A DNA stretch of 64,000 nucleotides. Origin: Actinomadura syzygii. Its GTDB lineage: Bacteria > Actinomycetota > Actinomycetes > Streptosporangiales > Streptosporangiaceae. A model generated the notes under the pieces. That model did not search any database and was not told the DNA's origin. It was given only the letters and a program-made list of their open reading frames with translations. Position numbers and translations under genes: made by a program. Positions 23,845 through 31,817 of the stretch are shown piece after piece; the stretch's first letter is position 1; the number at the start of each line of letters is the position of its first letter. The stretch is from NCBI RefSeq assembly GCF_008085905.1, contig NZ_VSFF01000010.1:482695-546694 (forward strand), written 5' to 3'.

Positions 23845-25347
23845 TCAGGACGCGCCGAGCTTCTCCAGGATCAGCTCGCGGGCGCGCCCGGCGTCGGCCT
23901 GCCCGCGGGTCGCCTTCATGACCGCGCCGACCAGCGCGCCCGCCGCGGCGACCTTGCCCGCGCGGATCTTGTCGGCCACGGCCGCGTTGTCGGCGATCAC
24001 CTGGTCGATGACCGACGCCAGTTCGCCCTCGTCGCTGACGACCTTGAGCCCGCGGGCGGCGACGACCTCGTCCGGCCCGCCCTCGCCCGCGAGGACGCCC
24101 TCGAACACCTTGCGGGCCAGCTTGTCGTTCAGCTCCCCCGCGGTGATCATCGCCTGGACGCGGGCGACCTGCTCCGGCGTGATCGGCAGGTCGGCCAGCT
24201 CGACGCCCTGCTCGGTCGCGCGGCGGGACAGCTCGTTCATCCACCACTTGCGCGCGGCCCCGGCGTCGGTGCCCTGCGCGACGGTGGCCTCGATGAGATC
24301 GACGGCGCCCGCGTTGACGACGTCCCGCAGCTCCAGGTCGGACAGCCCCCACTCCTCCTGGATGCGGCGGCGACGCGCGGCCGGAAGCTCCGGCAGGGAC
24401 GCGCGCAGCTCGTCCACCCAGTCCCGGGCCGGCGCCATCGGCACCAGGTCGGGCTCGGGGAAGTAGCGGTAGTCCTGCGCCTCCTCCTTGCTGCGCCCGC
24501 TCGTCGTGCGGCCGGTGTCCTCGTGGAAGTGCCGGGTCTCCTGGACGACACGGCCGCCGGCGGACAGCACGCCCGCCTGCCGCTCGATCTCCGACCGGAC
24601 GCTCCGCTCCACCGACCGCAGCGAGTTGACGTTCTTCGTCTCCGAGCGCGTGCCCCACTCGGACGCGCCGCGCGGCATCAGCGAGACGTTCACGTCGCAG
24701 CGCATCGAGCCCTGCTCCATGCGCACGTCCGACACCCCGAGGGACCGGACGAGCTCGCGCAGCTCCGTCGCGTACGCGCGGGCCACGAGCGGCGCCTTGT
24801 CGCCGGTCGCGACGATCGGCTTCGTCACGATCTCGACCAGCGGGATGCCCGCCCGGTTGTAGTCGACCAGCGAGTACTCGGCGCCGTGGATGCGCCCGGT
24901 GGCACCGCCGACGTGCAGCGACTTGCCGGTGTCCTCCTCCATGTGGACGCGCTCGATCTCGATCCGGTACGTGTCGCCGTCGACCTCGACCTCCAGGTGG
25001 CCGTCGACGCAGAGCGGCTCGTCGTACTGGGAGATCTGGAAGTTCTTCGGCATGTCCGGATAGAAGTAGTTCTTCCGGGCGAACCGGCACCACTCGACGA
25101 TCTCGCAGTTCAGCGCGAGGCCGATCTTGATGATGCCCTCGATCGCGGCGCGGTTGGTGACCGGCAGCGACCCCGGCAGCCCGAGGCACACCGGGCACAC
25201 CTGCGTGTTCGGCTCGGCCCCGAACCCCGTCGGGCACCCGCAGAACATCTTGGACACGGTGCCCAGCTCGATGTGCGTCTCGATCCCGAGCACCGGCTCG
25301 AACCGCGCGAGCGCCTCGTCGTAGTCCATCAACGTTTCCACGCTCAC
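23845..25347 (-). CDS. gatB: Asp-tRNA(Asn)/Glu-tRNA(Gln) amidotransferase subunit B
   Basis: 500 residues from a GTG (25345-25347) whose TGA-containing overlap (GTGA) couples it to the DUF4276 gene. GatB binds the misacylated tRNA and phosphorylates the Glu/Asp side chain with ATP. Seen: FEPVLGIETHIELGTVSKMF, the zinc cysteines C-G-C...CPVC, QISQYDEPLCVDGHLEV, HMEEDTGKSLH, DYNRAGIPLVEIVT, QGSMRCDVNVSL, and the C-terminal YqeY domain ending GQADAGRARELILEKLG. The open frame extends to 25800 only as shadow. Confidence 0.96.
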   Translation of the reverse strand: MSVETLMDYDEALARFEPVLGIETHIELGTVSKMFCGCPTGFGAEPNTQVCPVCLGLPGSLPVTNRAAIEGIIKIGLALNCEIVEWCRFARKNYFYPDMPKNFQISQYDEPLCVDGHLEVEVDGDTYRIEIERVHMEEDTGKSLHVGGATGRIHGAEYSLVDYNRAGIPLVEIVTKPIVATGDKAPLVARAYATELRELVRSLGVSDVRMEQGSMRCDVNVSLMPRGASEWGTRSETKNVNSLRSVERSVRSEIERQAGVLSAGGRVVQETRHFHEDTGRTTSGRSKEEAQDYRYFPEPDLVPMAPARDWVDELRASLPELPAARRRRIQEEWGLSDLELRDVVNAGAVDLIEATVAQGTDAGAARKWWMNELSRRATEQGVELADLPITPEQVARVQAMITAGELNDKLARKVFEGVLAGEGGPDEVVAARGLKVVSDEGELASVIDQVIADNAAVADKIRAGKVAAAGALVGAVMKATRGQADAGRARELILEKLGAS

Positions 25348-25946
25348 AGGAATCCCAGTCCCTTCAACGCCTCTTCCGTCTCGGCCACCCAGGCGGCGTA
25401 CGCCGGGATCTGTGCGAGCACGTCGAGGTCGACATTCTGTCCTATGTAATCGAAGTAGTCGGCCCGCGAGCGGCGTCCGCGCCGCGGGCGAACCGCGTCC
25501 AGCACCGGCTTGGGATCGTGGATCTTCTCCACGTCCCTGGGACGGACGGGCAGGTGCGACGGGTCGCTCCCCCGCAGCCCCGCCCAGACCTCGCGGTCGG
25601 CGAGCAGCCACGCTTCCGTCTCCCGCACCGGCACTAGCGGGATCACGGGCGTGGTCAGGCCCCGCTCTCCCAGGACCTCCACGACCTTCGCGGCCTTGCC
25701 GCGTTCGTTGTGGTCGTTGTGGACGCAGACCAGATGGCAGTCCTCGGCCAGCTCGAGGACCGCCCGGCAGACCCGGTCGGCGTCCTTGATCGTCCAGCAT
25801 TCGCCGATCTCGGTCTTGGCGACGTCCACGACGTGCCGGGTCCCCCGCTCCGTCAACGCCCTGAGCTGCCGGAAGACAACGGGCCCGAGGAACCGTTCGT
25901 CGGTGGTGTTCTCAGCAACGAGCCCGGGGACCAGCGGGCGGCTCAC
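25344..25946 (-). CDS. DUF4276 / Toprim-like protein
   Basis: 200 residues from GTG (25944-25946), overlapping the ATPase stop by 4 nt (GTGA), and itself overlapping gatB. VAENTTDERFLGPVVFRQL near the N-terminus matches the E-x-TDExFL signature of DUF4276, and CHLVCVHNDHNERGKAA (D78) matches its second acidic motif; together they look like a Toprim-type metal site, as in OLD/RloB-like nucleases. PVRETEAWLLADREVW is the third conserved segment. With an AAA ATPase partner this pairing resembles PARIS/AbiL-type antiphage modules; the assignment is inference and nuclease activity is unproven. Confidence 0.8.
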   Translation of the reverse strand: MSRPLVPGLVAENTTDERFLGPVVFRQLRALTERGTRHVVDVAKTEIGECWTIKDADRVCRAVLELAEDCHLVCVHNDHNERGKAAKVVEVLGERGLTTPVIPLVPVRETEAWLLADREVWAGLRGSDPSHLPVRPRDVEKIHDPKPVLDAVRPRRGRRSRADYFDYIGQNVDLDVLAQIPAYAAWVAETEEALKGLGFL

Positions 25947-27106
25947 AACTCGTCCTGCCGCACGGTCCCCAGGTACTTGCGAACCTGCCGGGGCGACACG
26001 AATGTTCCAGGTTCTCCCCCGTCGCGGACGGATTTCGCGACGGTGACGCGGGACACCCGCTCCTTGTCCGGATCCACGCGAACCGCCGTGTCCATGAAGA
26101 CGAGCGCCTCGGGCCGCGACCGGTACAGCTCGGACACCACCACGGGCGAATGGCTGGTGATGATGACCTGCCGCAGCGGACGATCCAACGACGCCGGGTC
26201 GTTCAGGTCCGTCACCCGCTCCTGGATCCGCCGCAGCAACTCGGCGAGCCGACCCGGATGAAGCCCGTTCTCGATCTCCTCCACCAACAGGACCCCGGCG
26301 TGGTCTGGATCGTGCAGCGCGGCGAGAAGACCGAGGATCCGCAGCGTGCCGTCCGACAGAAGGGTGCTGGGGACGCTCCCCTGCCCTTCGAGGACGAGTT
26401 CGAACGACCACTCCTGGCGCTTCTCGTCCAGCTCGGTCCTGACCTCGCGCACATCCGGCACCAGGGCGGCGAGGTCGACCATCAGATCGTCCAGCGCGGG
26501 GGACGACCCCATCCGCCCGAGCACGGCGGCCAGGTTGGCCCCGTCGGATCGCAGCGGCCGCTGATCGGCCAGACTCGCCACGGACCGCATCGCACGCGGA
26601 TCGCCAGGGTAGGACAGCACCCGCACCAACTCGGTCTCAAGGGAATTGGCCACGACGTTGAACCGATCCTCATCGTGGAAGAAGTCGTGTATCTGCCGGG
26701 ACTCCCTTGTGCGTACTGCGTCTGGCAAGTCTCCATCGGTTGTCAGATCGAGGATTCTGGTGTCGTAAAGCTGGTGCTTAGGAACACCGTCCTCCATCCG
26801 CGCACCTGCGAGGGCTTTGATGCCGGCCAAACCGTCCGGCAAATTCACCAAGCAGCACATCTCGACCGTGAACACTTCCACCGAGCGACCGGCATCGTCC
26901 ATGTGGAAGAGCTCCGCCGGTCTTCCCCGGCGGTCGGCCAGGATCGCGTCAGAGTGGTAGAGCCTGGAGTCCAGCCAGTAGCCGATGGCGTCGTAGAGGT
27001 TGGACTTGCCGCTGGCGTTGGGGCCGACCAAGGCGAGGAACGGCGGGACGTCGAGCTTGAAGTCCAGGAAGGACTTGAAGCCGTCGATCTCGACGCGGGT
27101 GATCAT
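25943..27106 (-). CDS. AAA (RecF/OLD-like) ATPase
   Basis: 387 residues. Opens MITRVEIDGFKSFLDFKLDV, then Walker A G28-N36 (GPNASGKSN). Late in the protein come the ABC-like signature LLSDGTLRILGLLAAL, Walker B VLLVEEIENGLHP and the sensor QVIITSHSPVVVSEL. This is the AAA_15/AAA_21 class found in many phage-defence ATPases paired with a Toprim/DUF gene. It starts 25 nt after the gatA stop with AAGGA upstream. Base composition is visibly poorer in GC (stretch 26640-26900) than the flanking gat genes, suggesting acquisition. Probably partner of the DUF4276 protein. Confidence 0.88.
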   Translation of the reverse strand: MITRVEIDGFKSFLDFKLDVPPFLALVGPNASGKSNLYDAIGYWLDSRLYHSDAILADRRGRPAELFHMDDAGRSVEVFTVEMCCLVNLPDGLAGIKALAGARMEDGVPKHQLYDTRILDLTTDGDLPDAVRTRESRQIHDFFHDEDRFNVVANSLETELVRVLSYPGDPRAMRSVASLADQRPLRSDGANLAAVLGRMGSSPALDDLMVDLAALVPDVREVRTELDEKRQEWSFELVLEGQGSVPSTLLSDGTLRILGLLAALHDPDHAGVLLVEEIENGLHPGRLAELLRRIQERVTDLNDPASLDRPLRQVIITSHSPVVVSELYRSRPEALVFMDTAVRVDPDKERVSRVTVAKSVRDGGEPGTFVSPRQVRKYLGTVRQDEL

Positions 27107-27131
27107 TGACGTACCGCCGTTCCTTCGTCGC

Positions 27132-28613
27132 TCAGAGGGCCGGAGCCTTCGCCAGCAGGGGGCCGCCCCAGCGGTCTTCGAGGGCGCGTTCTACGGCGGC
27201 GCCGACGCGGTAGACGCGGTCGTCGCCGAGGACGGGCGCCATGATCTGCAGGCCGACCGGGAGGCCGTCCGCGAGGCCGCACGGGACGGAGATCGCGGCG
27301 TTGCCGGTCAGGTTCGCCGGGATCGTGCAGAGGTCGGCCAGGTACATCGCGACCGGGTCGTCGGCGCGCTCGCCGATCGGGAACGCGGTGGTCGGCGTGG
27401 TCGGCGAGACCAGCACGTCCACCTGCTCGAACGCGGACTCGAAGTCGCGCTTGATCAGCGTGCGGACCTGCTGCGCCTTGCCGTAGTAGGCGTCGTAGTA
27501 GCCGGAAGAGAGCGCGTACGTGCCGAGCATGATCCGCCGCTTCACCTCGGGCCCGAAGCCCTCCGCGCGGGTCAGCGCCATGACCTCCTCGGCGCTGCGC
27601 GAGCCGTCGTCGCCGACGCGCAGGCCGTACCGCATCGCGTCGAAGCGGGCCAGGTTGGACGAGCACTCCGACGGCGCGATCAGGTAGTACGCGGGCAGCG
27701 CGTACGTGAAGTTGGGACAGGAGACCTCGACGACCTTCGCGCCGAGCGACTCCAGCACCTCGACCGCCTCGTCGAACCGCGCGGACACGCCGGGCTGGTA
27801 GCCCTCGCCCGCGAACTCCTTGACGACGCCGATCCGCAGCCCGTTGACGTCGGCGCGGCGCGCGGCGTCCACGACCGGCGGGACGGCCTCGGCGACGGAC
27901 GTCGAGTCCATCGGGTCGTGGCCGCTGAACGCCTCGTGCAGGAGCGCCGCGTCGAGGACGGTCCGGGCGAACGGCCCCGGCGTGTCCAGCGACGACGCGA
28001 ACGCGATCACGCCGTAGCGGGACGACCCGCCGTAGGTCGGCTTCATCCCGACGATGCCGGTGACGGAGGCGGGCTGCCGGATCGACCCGCCGGTGTCGGT
28101 CCCGGTGGACAGCGGCGCCTCGTACGCCGCGACCGCCGCCGACGACCCGCCGGACGACCCGCCCGGCACGCGCTCCAGGTCCCACGGGTTGTGCGAGGTG
28201 AAGTAGGCGCTGTTCTCCGTGGAGGAGCCCATCGCGAACTCGTCCATGTTCGTCTTGCCGAGGATGACCAGCCCGGCGGCGCGCAGCCGCGCGGTCACGG
28301 TCGCGTCGTAGGGCGGGCGCCACCCCTCCAGGATCTTGGACCCGGCGGTGGTGGGCATGTCGGCGGTGGTGAACACGTCCTTGTGCGCGACGGGGACGCC
28401 GGCCAGCGGGCCGAGCTCCTCCCCGGCCGCGCGGCGCTCGTCGACCCGGCGGGCCTGCGCGAGCGTCGTCTCGCGGTCGACGTGGAGGAAGGCGTTGACC
28501 CGCCCGTCCACCTCGGCGATCCGGTCCAGGTGGGCTTGCGCGACCTCGACGGCCGACACCTCACCGGCGGCGAGCAGCTCTCCGAGCTCCGCCGCGGTCT
28601 TCTTGACCAGCAC
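27132..28613 (-). CDS. gatA: Asp-tRNA(Asn)/Glu-tRNA(Gln) amidotransferase subunit A
   Basis: 493 residues. Amidase-signature enzyme that frees ammonia from glutamine for the GatCAB complex. The Ser-cisSer-Lys triad is present: K78 in GVPVAHKDVFTT, then PGGSSGGSSAAVAAYEAPLS and GTDTGGSIRQPASVTG. The C-terminal YPIGERADDPVAMYLADLCT and ISVPCGLADGLPVGLQIMAP segments are typical. It begins 3 nt after gatC stops. The usual downstream partner gatB is displaced by two other genes. Confidence 0.97.
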   Translation of the reverse strand: MLVKKTAAELGELLAAGEVSAVEVAQAHLDRIAEVDGRVNAFLHVDRETTLAQARRVDERRAAGEELGPLAGVPVAHKDVFTTADMPTTAGSKILEGWRPPYDATVTARLRAAGLVILGKTNMDEFAMGSSTENSAYFTSHNPWDLERVPGGSSGGSSAAVAAYEAPLSTGTDTGGSIRQPASVTGIVGMKPTYGGSSRYGVIAFASSLDTPGPFARTVLDAALLHEAFSGHDPMDSTSVAEAVPPVVDAARRADVNGLRIGVVKEFAGEGYQPGVSARFDEAVEVLESLGAKVVEVSCPNFTYALPAYYLIAPSECSSNLARFDAMRYGLRVGDDGSRSAEEVMALTRAEGFGPEVKRRIMLGTYALSSGYYDAYYGKAQQVRTLIKRDFESAFEQVDVLVSPTTPTTAFPIGERADDPVAMYLADLCTIPANLTGNAAISVPCGLADGLPVGLQIMAPVLGDDRVYRVGAAVERALEDRWGGPLLAKAPAL

Positions 28614-28616
28614 CCG

Positions 28617-28916
28617 TCACGCCTCCTCGTCCAGGATCCGCGGGACGCGGAACCGCTGCTCCTCGGCGGCGGGCGCGCCGGCGAGGGCCTGCTGCGGGGT
28701 GAGGCACTGTCGCAGCTCGTCCGTCCGGTAGACGTTGGTCAGCGGGAGCGCGTGCGAGGTGGGCGGGATGTCCTGCGCGGCGACCTCCTGCACCCGCGCG
28801 ACCGCGGAGATGATCTGGTCGAGCTGGGCGGCGAGGTGGTCGAGCTCGTCGTCGCCGAGCGCCAGCCTGGACAGGCGGGCGAGATGCGACACCTCGTCGC
28901 GGGTGATGGCGGACAT
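28617..28916 (-). CDS. gatC: Asp-tRNA(Asn)/Glu-tRNA(Gln) amidotransferase subunit C
   Basis: 99 residues, the normal size. SAITRDEVSHLARLSRLALG is the signature N-terminus, followed by LDQIISAVARVQEVAAQDIP, LPLTNVYRTD and a tail ending PRILDEEA. GatC wraps around and stabilises GatA. First gene of the operon, divergent from the small membrane protein gene at 29081. Confidence 0.96.
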   Translation of the reverse strand: MSAITRDEVSHLARLSRLALGDDELDHLAAQLDQIISAVARVQEVAAQDIPPTSHALPLTNVYRTDELRQCLTPQQALAGAPAAEEQRFRVPRILDEEA

Positions 28917-29080
28917 GAGAGAAACCGTTCCTGGGATGAGTTGGGTTCGACGGCCATCCTATTGGCCGCGCCCGGTTCCGCCCGACCGGTTTACCCGCCC
29001 CCCGGTCCGGCGCGCCGTTTCAGATCCTGGTGGAGGGAACCATCCCTTCGTTCACCCCCCGGGACGAGAGGAGGGTCGCC

Positions 29081-29326
29081 GTGACCATCGGCGGCAGCAT
29101 CGCCCTCATCATCATCGGCGCGATCCTGGCCTACGCGGTCGACGTCGACCTCAGCGGCGTCGACATCCGGCTGGTCGGCCTGATCCTGATGCTCGGCGGC
29201 CTGATCGGGCTCGTCGTCGGCATCGTCCGGATCGCCTCCGCGCGCCGCGCGGTCGTCCGCCGGCCGCCTCCGCCGCGCGACGAGTACTACTACGAGGACG
29301 AGTACACCCAACGCCGTCCGTACTGA
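29081..29326 (+). CDS. Small two-helix membrane protein (DUF6458-like)
   Basis: 81 residues from GTG, with GAGAGGAGGG upstream; an earlier GTG (29030) has no ribosome site. TIGGSIALIIIGAILAYAVD is the first helix and VGLILMLGGLIGLVVGIVRI the second, joined by VDLSGVDIRLV. The tail is basic, then Tyr/Asp-rich (DEYYYEDEY). Matches the small actinobacterial family I recall as DUF6458; function unknown. Confidence 0.8.
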   Translation: MTIGGSIALIIIGAILAYAVDVDLSGVDIRLVGLILMLGGLIGLVVGIVRIASARRAVVRRPPPPRDEYYYEDEYTQRRPY

Positions 29327-29350
29327 GCCGGTCTATCCCGAACCGTCCGG

Positions 29351-31561
29351 TCAGGCCGCGGGCTCGGGGGCCCGCTGCATGTGGCGGCGGAGCCAGTCGG
29401 TGGCGGTCTCGGCGTCCATCGGGCGGCCGAAGTGCCAGCCCTGCGCGGCGTCGCAGCCCATCTCGCGGAGCAGCCGGGCGGTGACCGGGTCCTCGACGCC
29501 CTCGGCCACCGAGCGCAGGCCGAGGGTGCGGACGAGGTCGACGATCGAGCGGACGATGACCGCGTCCTCGGGCGAGTCGGCGAGCCGCCCGACGAACGAG
29601 GAGTCGATCTTGATCTCCTCGACCGGGAGCCGGTTCAGCCGCACGAGCGACGAGTAACCGGTGCCGAAGTCGTCCAGGCTCAGCGGGATGCCCAGCTCGG
29701 CCAGCGCGCCGACCGTGTCGGACGCGTAGGCGGGCTCGTTCATCAGGATGCGCTCGGTGATCTCCAGCTGGAGGGCGGCGGCGGGCAGCCCGCGGGCCAG
29801 CAGCCCCTCCTCGATCGTCTCGGTGAGGCCGGTGTCGAGCAGGTCCCGGCCGGACGCGTTCACCGCGACCTGGACGGTGAGGTCCTCCCGCCACCAGGCG
29901 GCGGCCTGCGTGAGCGCGGCGTCGACGACGTGGTGGGTGATCGAGCGCATCAGATAGGTCTGCTCGGCGACCGACAGGAACGCCGCGGGTTCGAGGACGC
30001 CGTCCACCGGGTGCCGCCAGCGCAGCAGCGCCTCCATGCCGACGAGCTGGCCGTCCCGCAGGGACACCTTCGGCTGGTAGAAGAGTTCGAGCTCGGAGCG
30101 GTCGAGGGCGCGGCGCAGGTCGCCGAGCATGCTCAGCCGGGCCGGGGAGTTGCGGTCCTTGCCGGAGGTGTAGATCTCGACGCCGGAGCGGGTCTCCTTG
30201 GCGTGGTACATCGCGACGTCGGCGCGCTGGAGCAGCAGCTCGAAGTCGGGCGCGTGGTCGGGGAACAGCGCGATGCCGACGCTCGCCTCCAGGTCGAACG
30301 ACATGCCGTCCAGCCGGACGGGCTCGCTGAGCGCGGCGCGCAGCCGGGCGGCGACCTCGCGGGCTGCGGCCTCGTCCCGGACGGACGGCAGCAGCACCGC
30401 GAACTCGTCGCCGCCGAGCCGCGCGACGAGGTCGCCGGGCCGGACGCTGTGCGTCAGCCGGTGGGCGACGAGCTGGAGGAGCCGGTCGCCGGTGGGGTGC
30501 CCGAGCGTGTCGTTGACCTCCTTGAACCGGTCGAGGTCGAGGAGGAACAGCCCGGCGCGGTGCGTTGGCGGGTCGGCGGCCCTGCGGCGGCGGGCGGCGA
30601 GGCCGGCGCGCGGGCCGCGCGGCCCGCGGGTCCCGGCGCCCCGCTCCCCCGCCCAGGGTCTCCAGCGTCTCCCCGGCCGGCCCGCGCCCCGCCGCTCCGC
30701 CTCGCGCTTCTCGACCTCGCGCTTCTCGGCGGTGCGCGCCTCGGCGAGCGCCTCCTCCGTCCGCGTGATCAGCAGTTTGCGGTTCGGGAGCCCGGTCAGC
30801 CCGTCGTGCAGGGCCTGGTGCTCGCGCCGGACGGACACCGACGCGTTCAGGTACACGGCGATGAACGGCAGGACGATCAGCGGCACGAACACCGCGGACC
30901 GATCCATGGCGATCACCATCAGCGGCGCGAGCCCGAGCAGCGCGAGATGGACGAGGACCTGGTAGCCGAGGTCCCAGCGGAGGGCCTTGACCAGCGACAC
31001 CCGCTCGTGCAGGGCGACGGCGGAGCCGACGAGGGTGTCGTTGCAGAGGAAGTAGACGGTTCCGGCGAGGGCGACGGCGGGGAGGTCTGCGCCGTCCGGG
31101 ACCCACCGGTCGGTGGGCGTCGCGAGGTCGCCGAACAGCGCGAGGACGAGCTGCGCCGCGCCCAGGCTGAGCGTGTACTGCGCGGCGTTGAAGGCGATGC
31201 GGTGCGGGCTGCGGCCGCGGAAGACGCCGCAGGTGACCACGGCGACGGCCTGCAGCCCGGCGGCGATCGGCAGCCCGGCGTACAGGAGCGCGGCGAACGA
31301 GAACGTGGTGGACATGGTCGCGCCGTTGTTCTCGGTGGACCCGGGGGTGATGATCGGGCGCAGCTCGCCGAAGATGATGAAGCAGCCGAGGATCCAGAAC
31401 ACCGGCGAGCGGACGAGCGCGTCGAGGTCGGGGCCGGTCACCCCGGAGAACGCGGTGGCGCAGACGGCGACGCCGAGCAGGACGACGACGACGAAGTAGA
31501 TCCACAACGGGGAGCCCCGGCGCGGCGCCGTGTTCCGCGTGTTGTTCGGGTCCTTCATCAC
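29351..31561 (-). CDS. Membrane GGDEF-EAL protein with interrupted GGDEF domain
   Basis: 736 residues (ATG at 31561; the next codon is also ATG). An N-terminal region of about seven membrane helices, then HDGLTGLPNRKLLITRTEEA opening the cyclase domain, an Arg/Gly-rich insertion (about residues 277-333, for example RGAGTRGPRGPRAGLAARRR), the rest of the domain with LDRFKEVNDTLGHPTGDRLL and LGGDEFAVL, and an EAL domain with MEALLRWRHP, NASGRDLL, LEITERIL and DDFGTGYSSLVRL. Motifs for both making and cleaving c-di-GMP are present. The insertion sits between helix 1 and strand 1, where most relatives have a few residues. Confidence 0.92.
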   Translation of the reverse strand: MMKDPNNTRNTAPRRGSPLWIYFVVVVLLGVAVCATAFSGVTGPDLDALVRSPVFWILGCFIIFGELRPIITPGSTENNGATMSTTFSFAALLYAGLPIAAGLQAVAVVTCGVFRGRSPHRIAFNAAQYTLSLGAAQLVLALFGDLATPTDRWVPDGADLPAVALAGTVYFLCNDTLVGSAVALHERVSLVKALRWDLGYQVLVHLALLGLAPLMVIAMDRSAVFVPLIVLPFIAVYLNASVSVRREHQALHDGLTGLPNRKLLITRTEEALAEARTAEKREVEKREAERRGAGRPGRRWRPWAGERGAGTRGPRGPRAGLAARRRRAADPPTHRAGLFLLDLDRFKEVNDTLGHPTGDRLLQLVAHRLTHSVRPGDLVARLGGDEFAVLLPSVRDEAAAREVAARLRAALSEPVRLDGMSFDLEASVGIALFPDHAPDFELLLQRADVAMYHAKETRSGVEIYTSGKDRNSPARLSMLGDLRRALDRSELELFYQPKVSLRDGQLVGMEALLRWRHPVDGVLEPAAFLSVAEQTYLMRSITHHVVDAALTQAAAWWREDLTVQVAVNASGRDLLDTGLTETIEEGLLARGLPAAALQLEITERILMNEPAYASDTVGALAELGIPLSLDDFGTGYSSLVRLNRLPVEEIKIDSSFVGRLADSPEDAVIVRSIVDLVRTLGLRSVAEGVEDPVTARLLREMGCDAAQGWHFGRPMDAETATDWLRRHMQRAPEPAA

Positions 31562-31600
31562 ATCCTCGGGGGGGGATTGGGGGGTCGTCCCCCGGCCACC

Positions 31601-31627
31601 GGGCGTCCCCGACCTCGGGGGACGCCC
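31601..31627. terminator. 10-bp perfect hairpin between ligA and the GGDEF-EAL gene
   Basis: GGGCGTCCCC (31601-31610) pairs with GGGGACGCCC (31618-31627), 7-nt loop; a second short GGGGG/CCCCC hairpin lies at 31580-31592. They lie about 190 nt beyond the ligA stop and just before the GGDEF-EAL start. Terminator or leader structure; not resolved. Confidence 0.45.
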
Positions 31628-31817
31628 CCCGGGTGTTACGTCCGGAGATTCAGGTGTAGGTCGTGATGAGTGGGAGGGTACGACCTTTGCTCAACTTCGC
31701 GAAACCGTTTGGGTACGTTGCGTTATGCCCATTCCATGCCGACCACTCACCGTTCGGTAGTGGAAGTGTACCCCTGAGTAACGCAAACCTGGTGAAACCC
31801 CTCGCGACCACGCGGCG

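Noticed and set aside
25348..25800. Extension of gatB upstream to 25800
   Set aside because: Lies opposite frame to DUF4276, and the GatB N-terminus begins at DYDEALARFEPVLG just after the GTG at 25347.
31743..31763. Dyad CCACT(C)ACCG...CGGTAGTGG after ligA
   Set aside because: Has a bulged base and no U-tract; too weak to call a terminator or operator.
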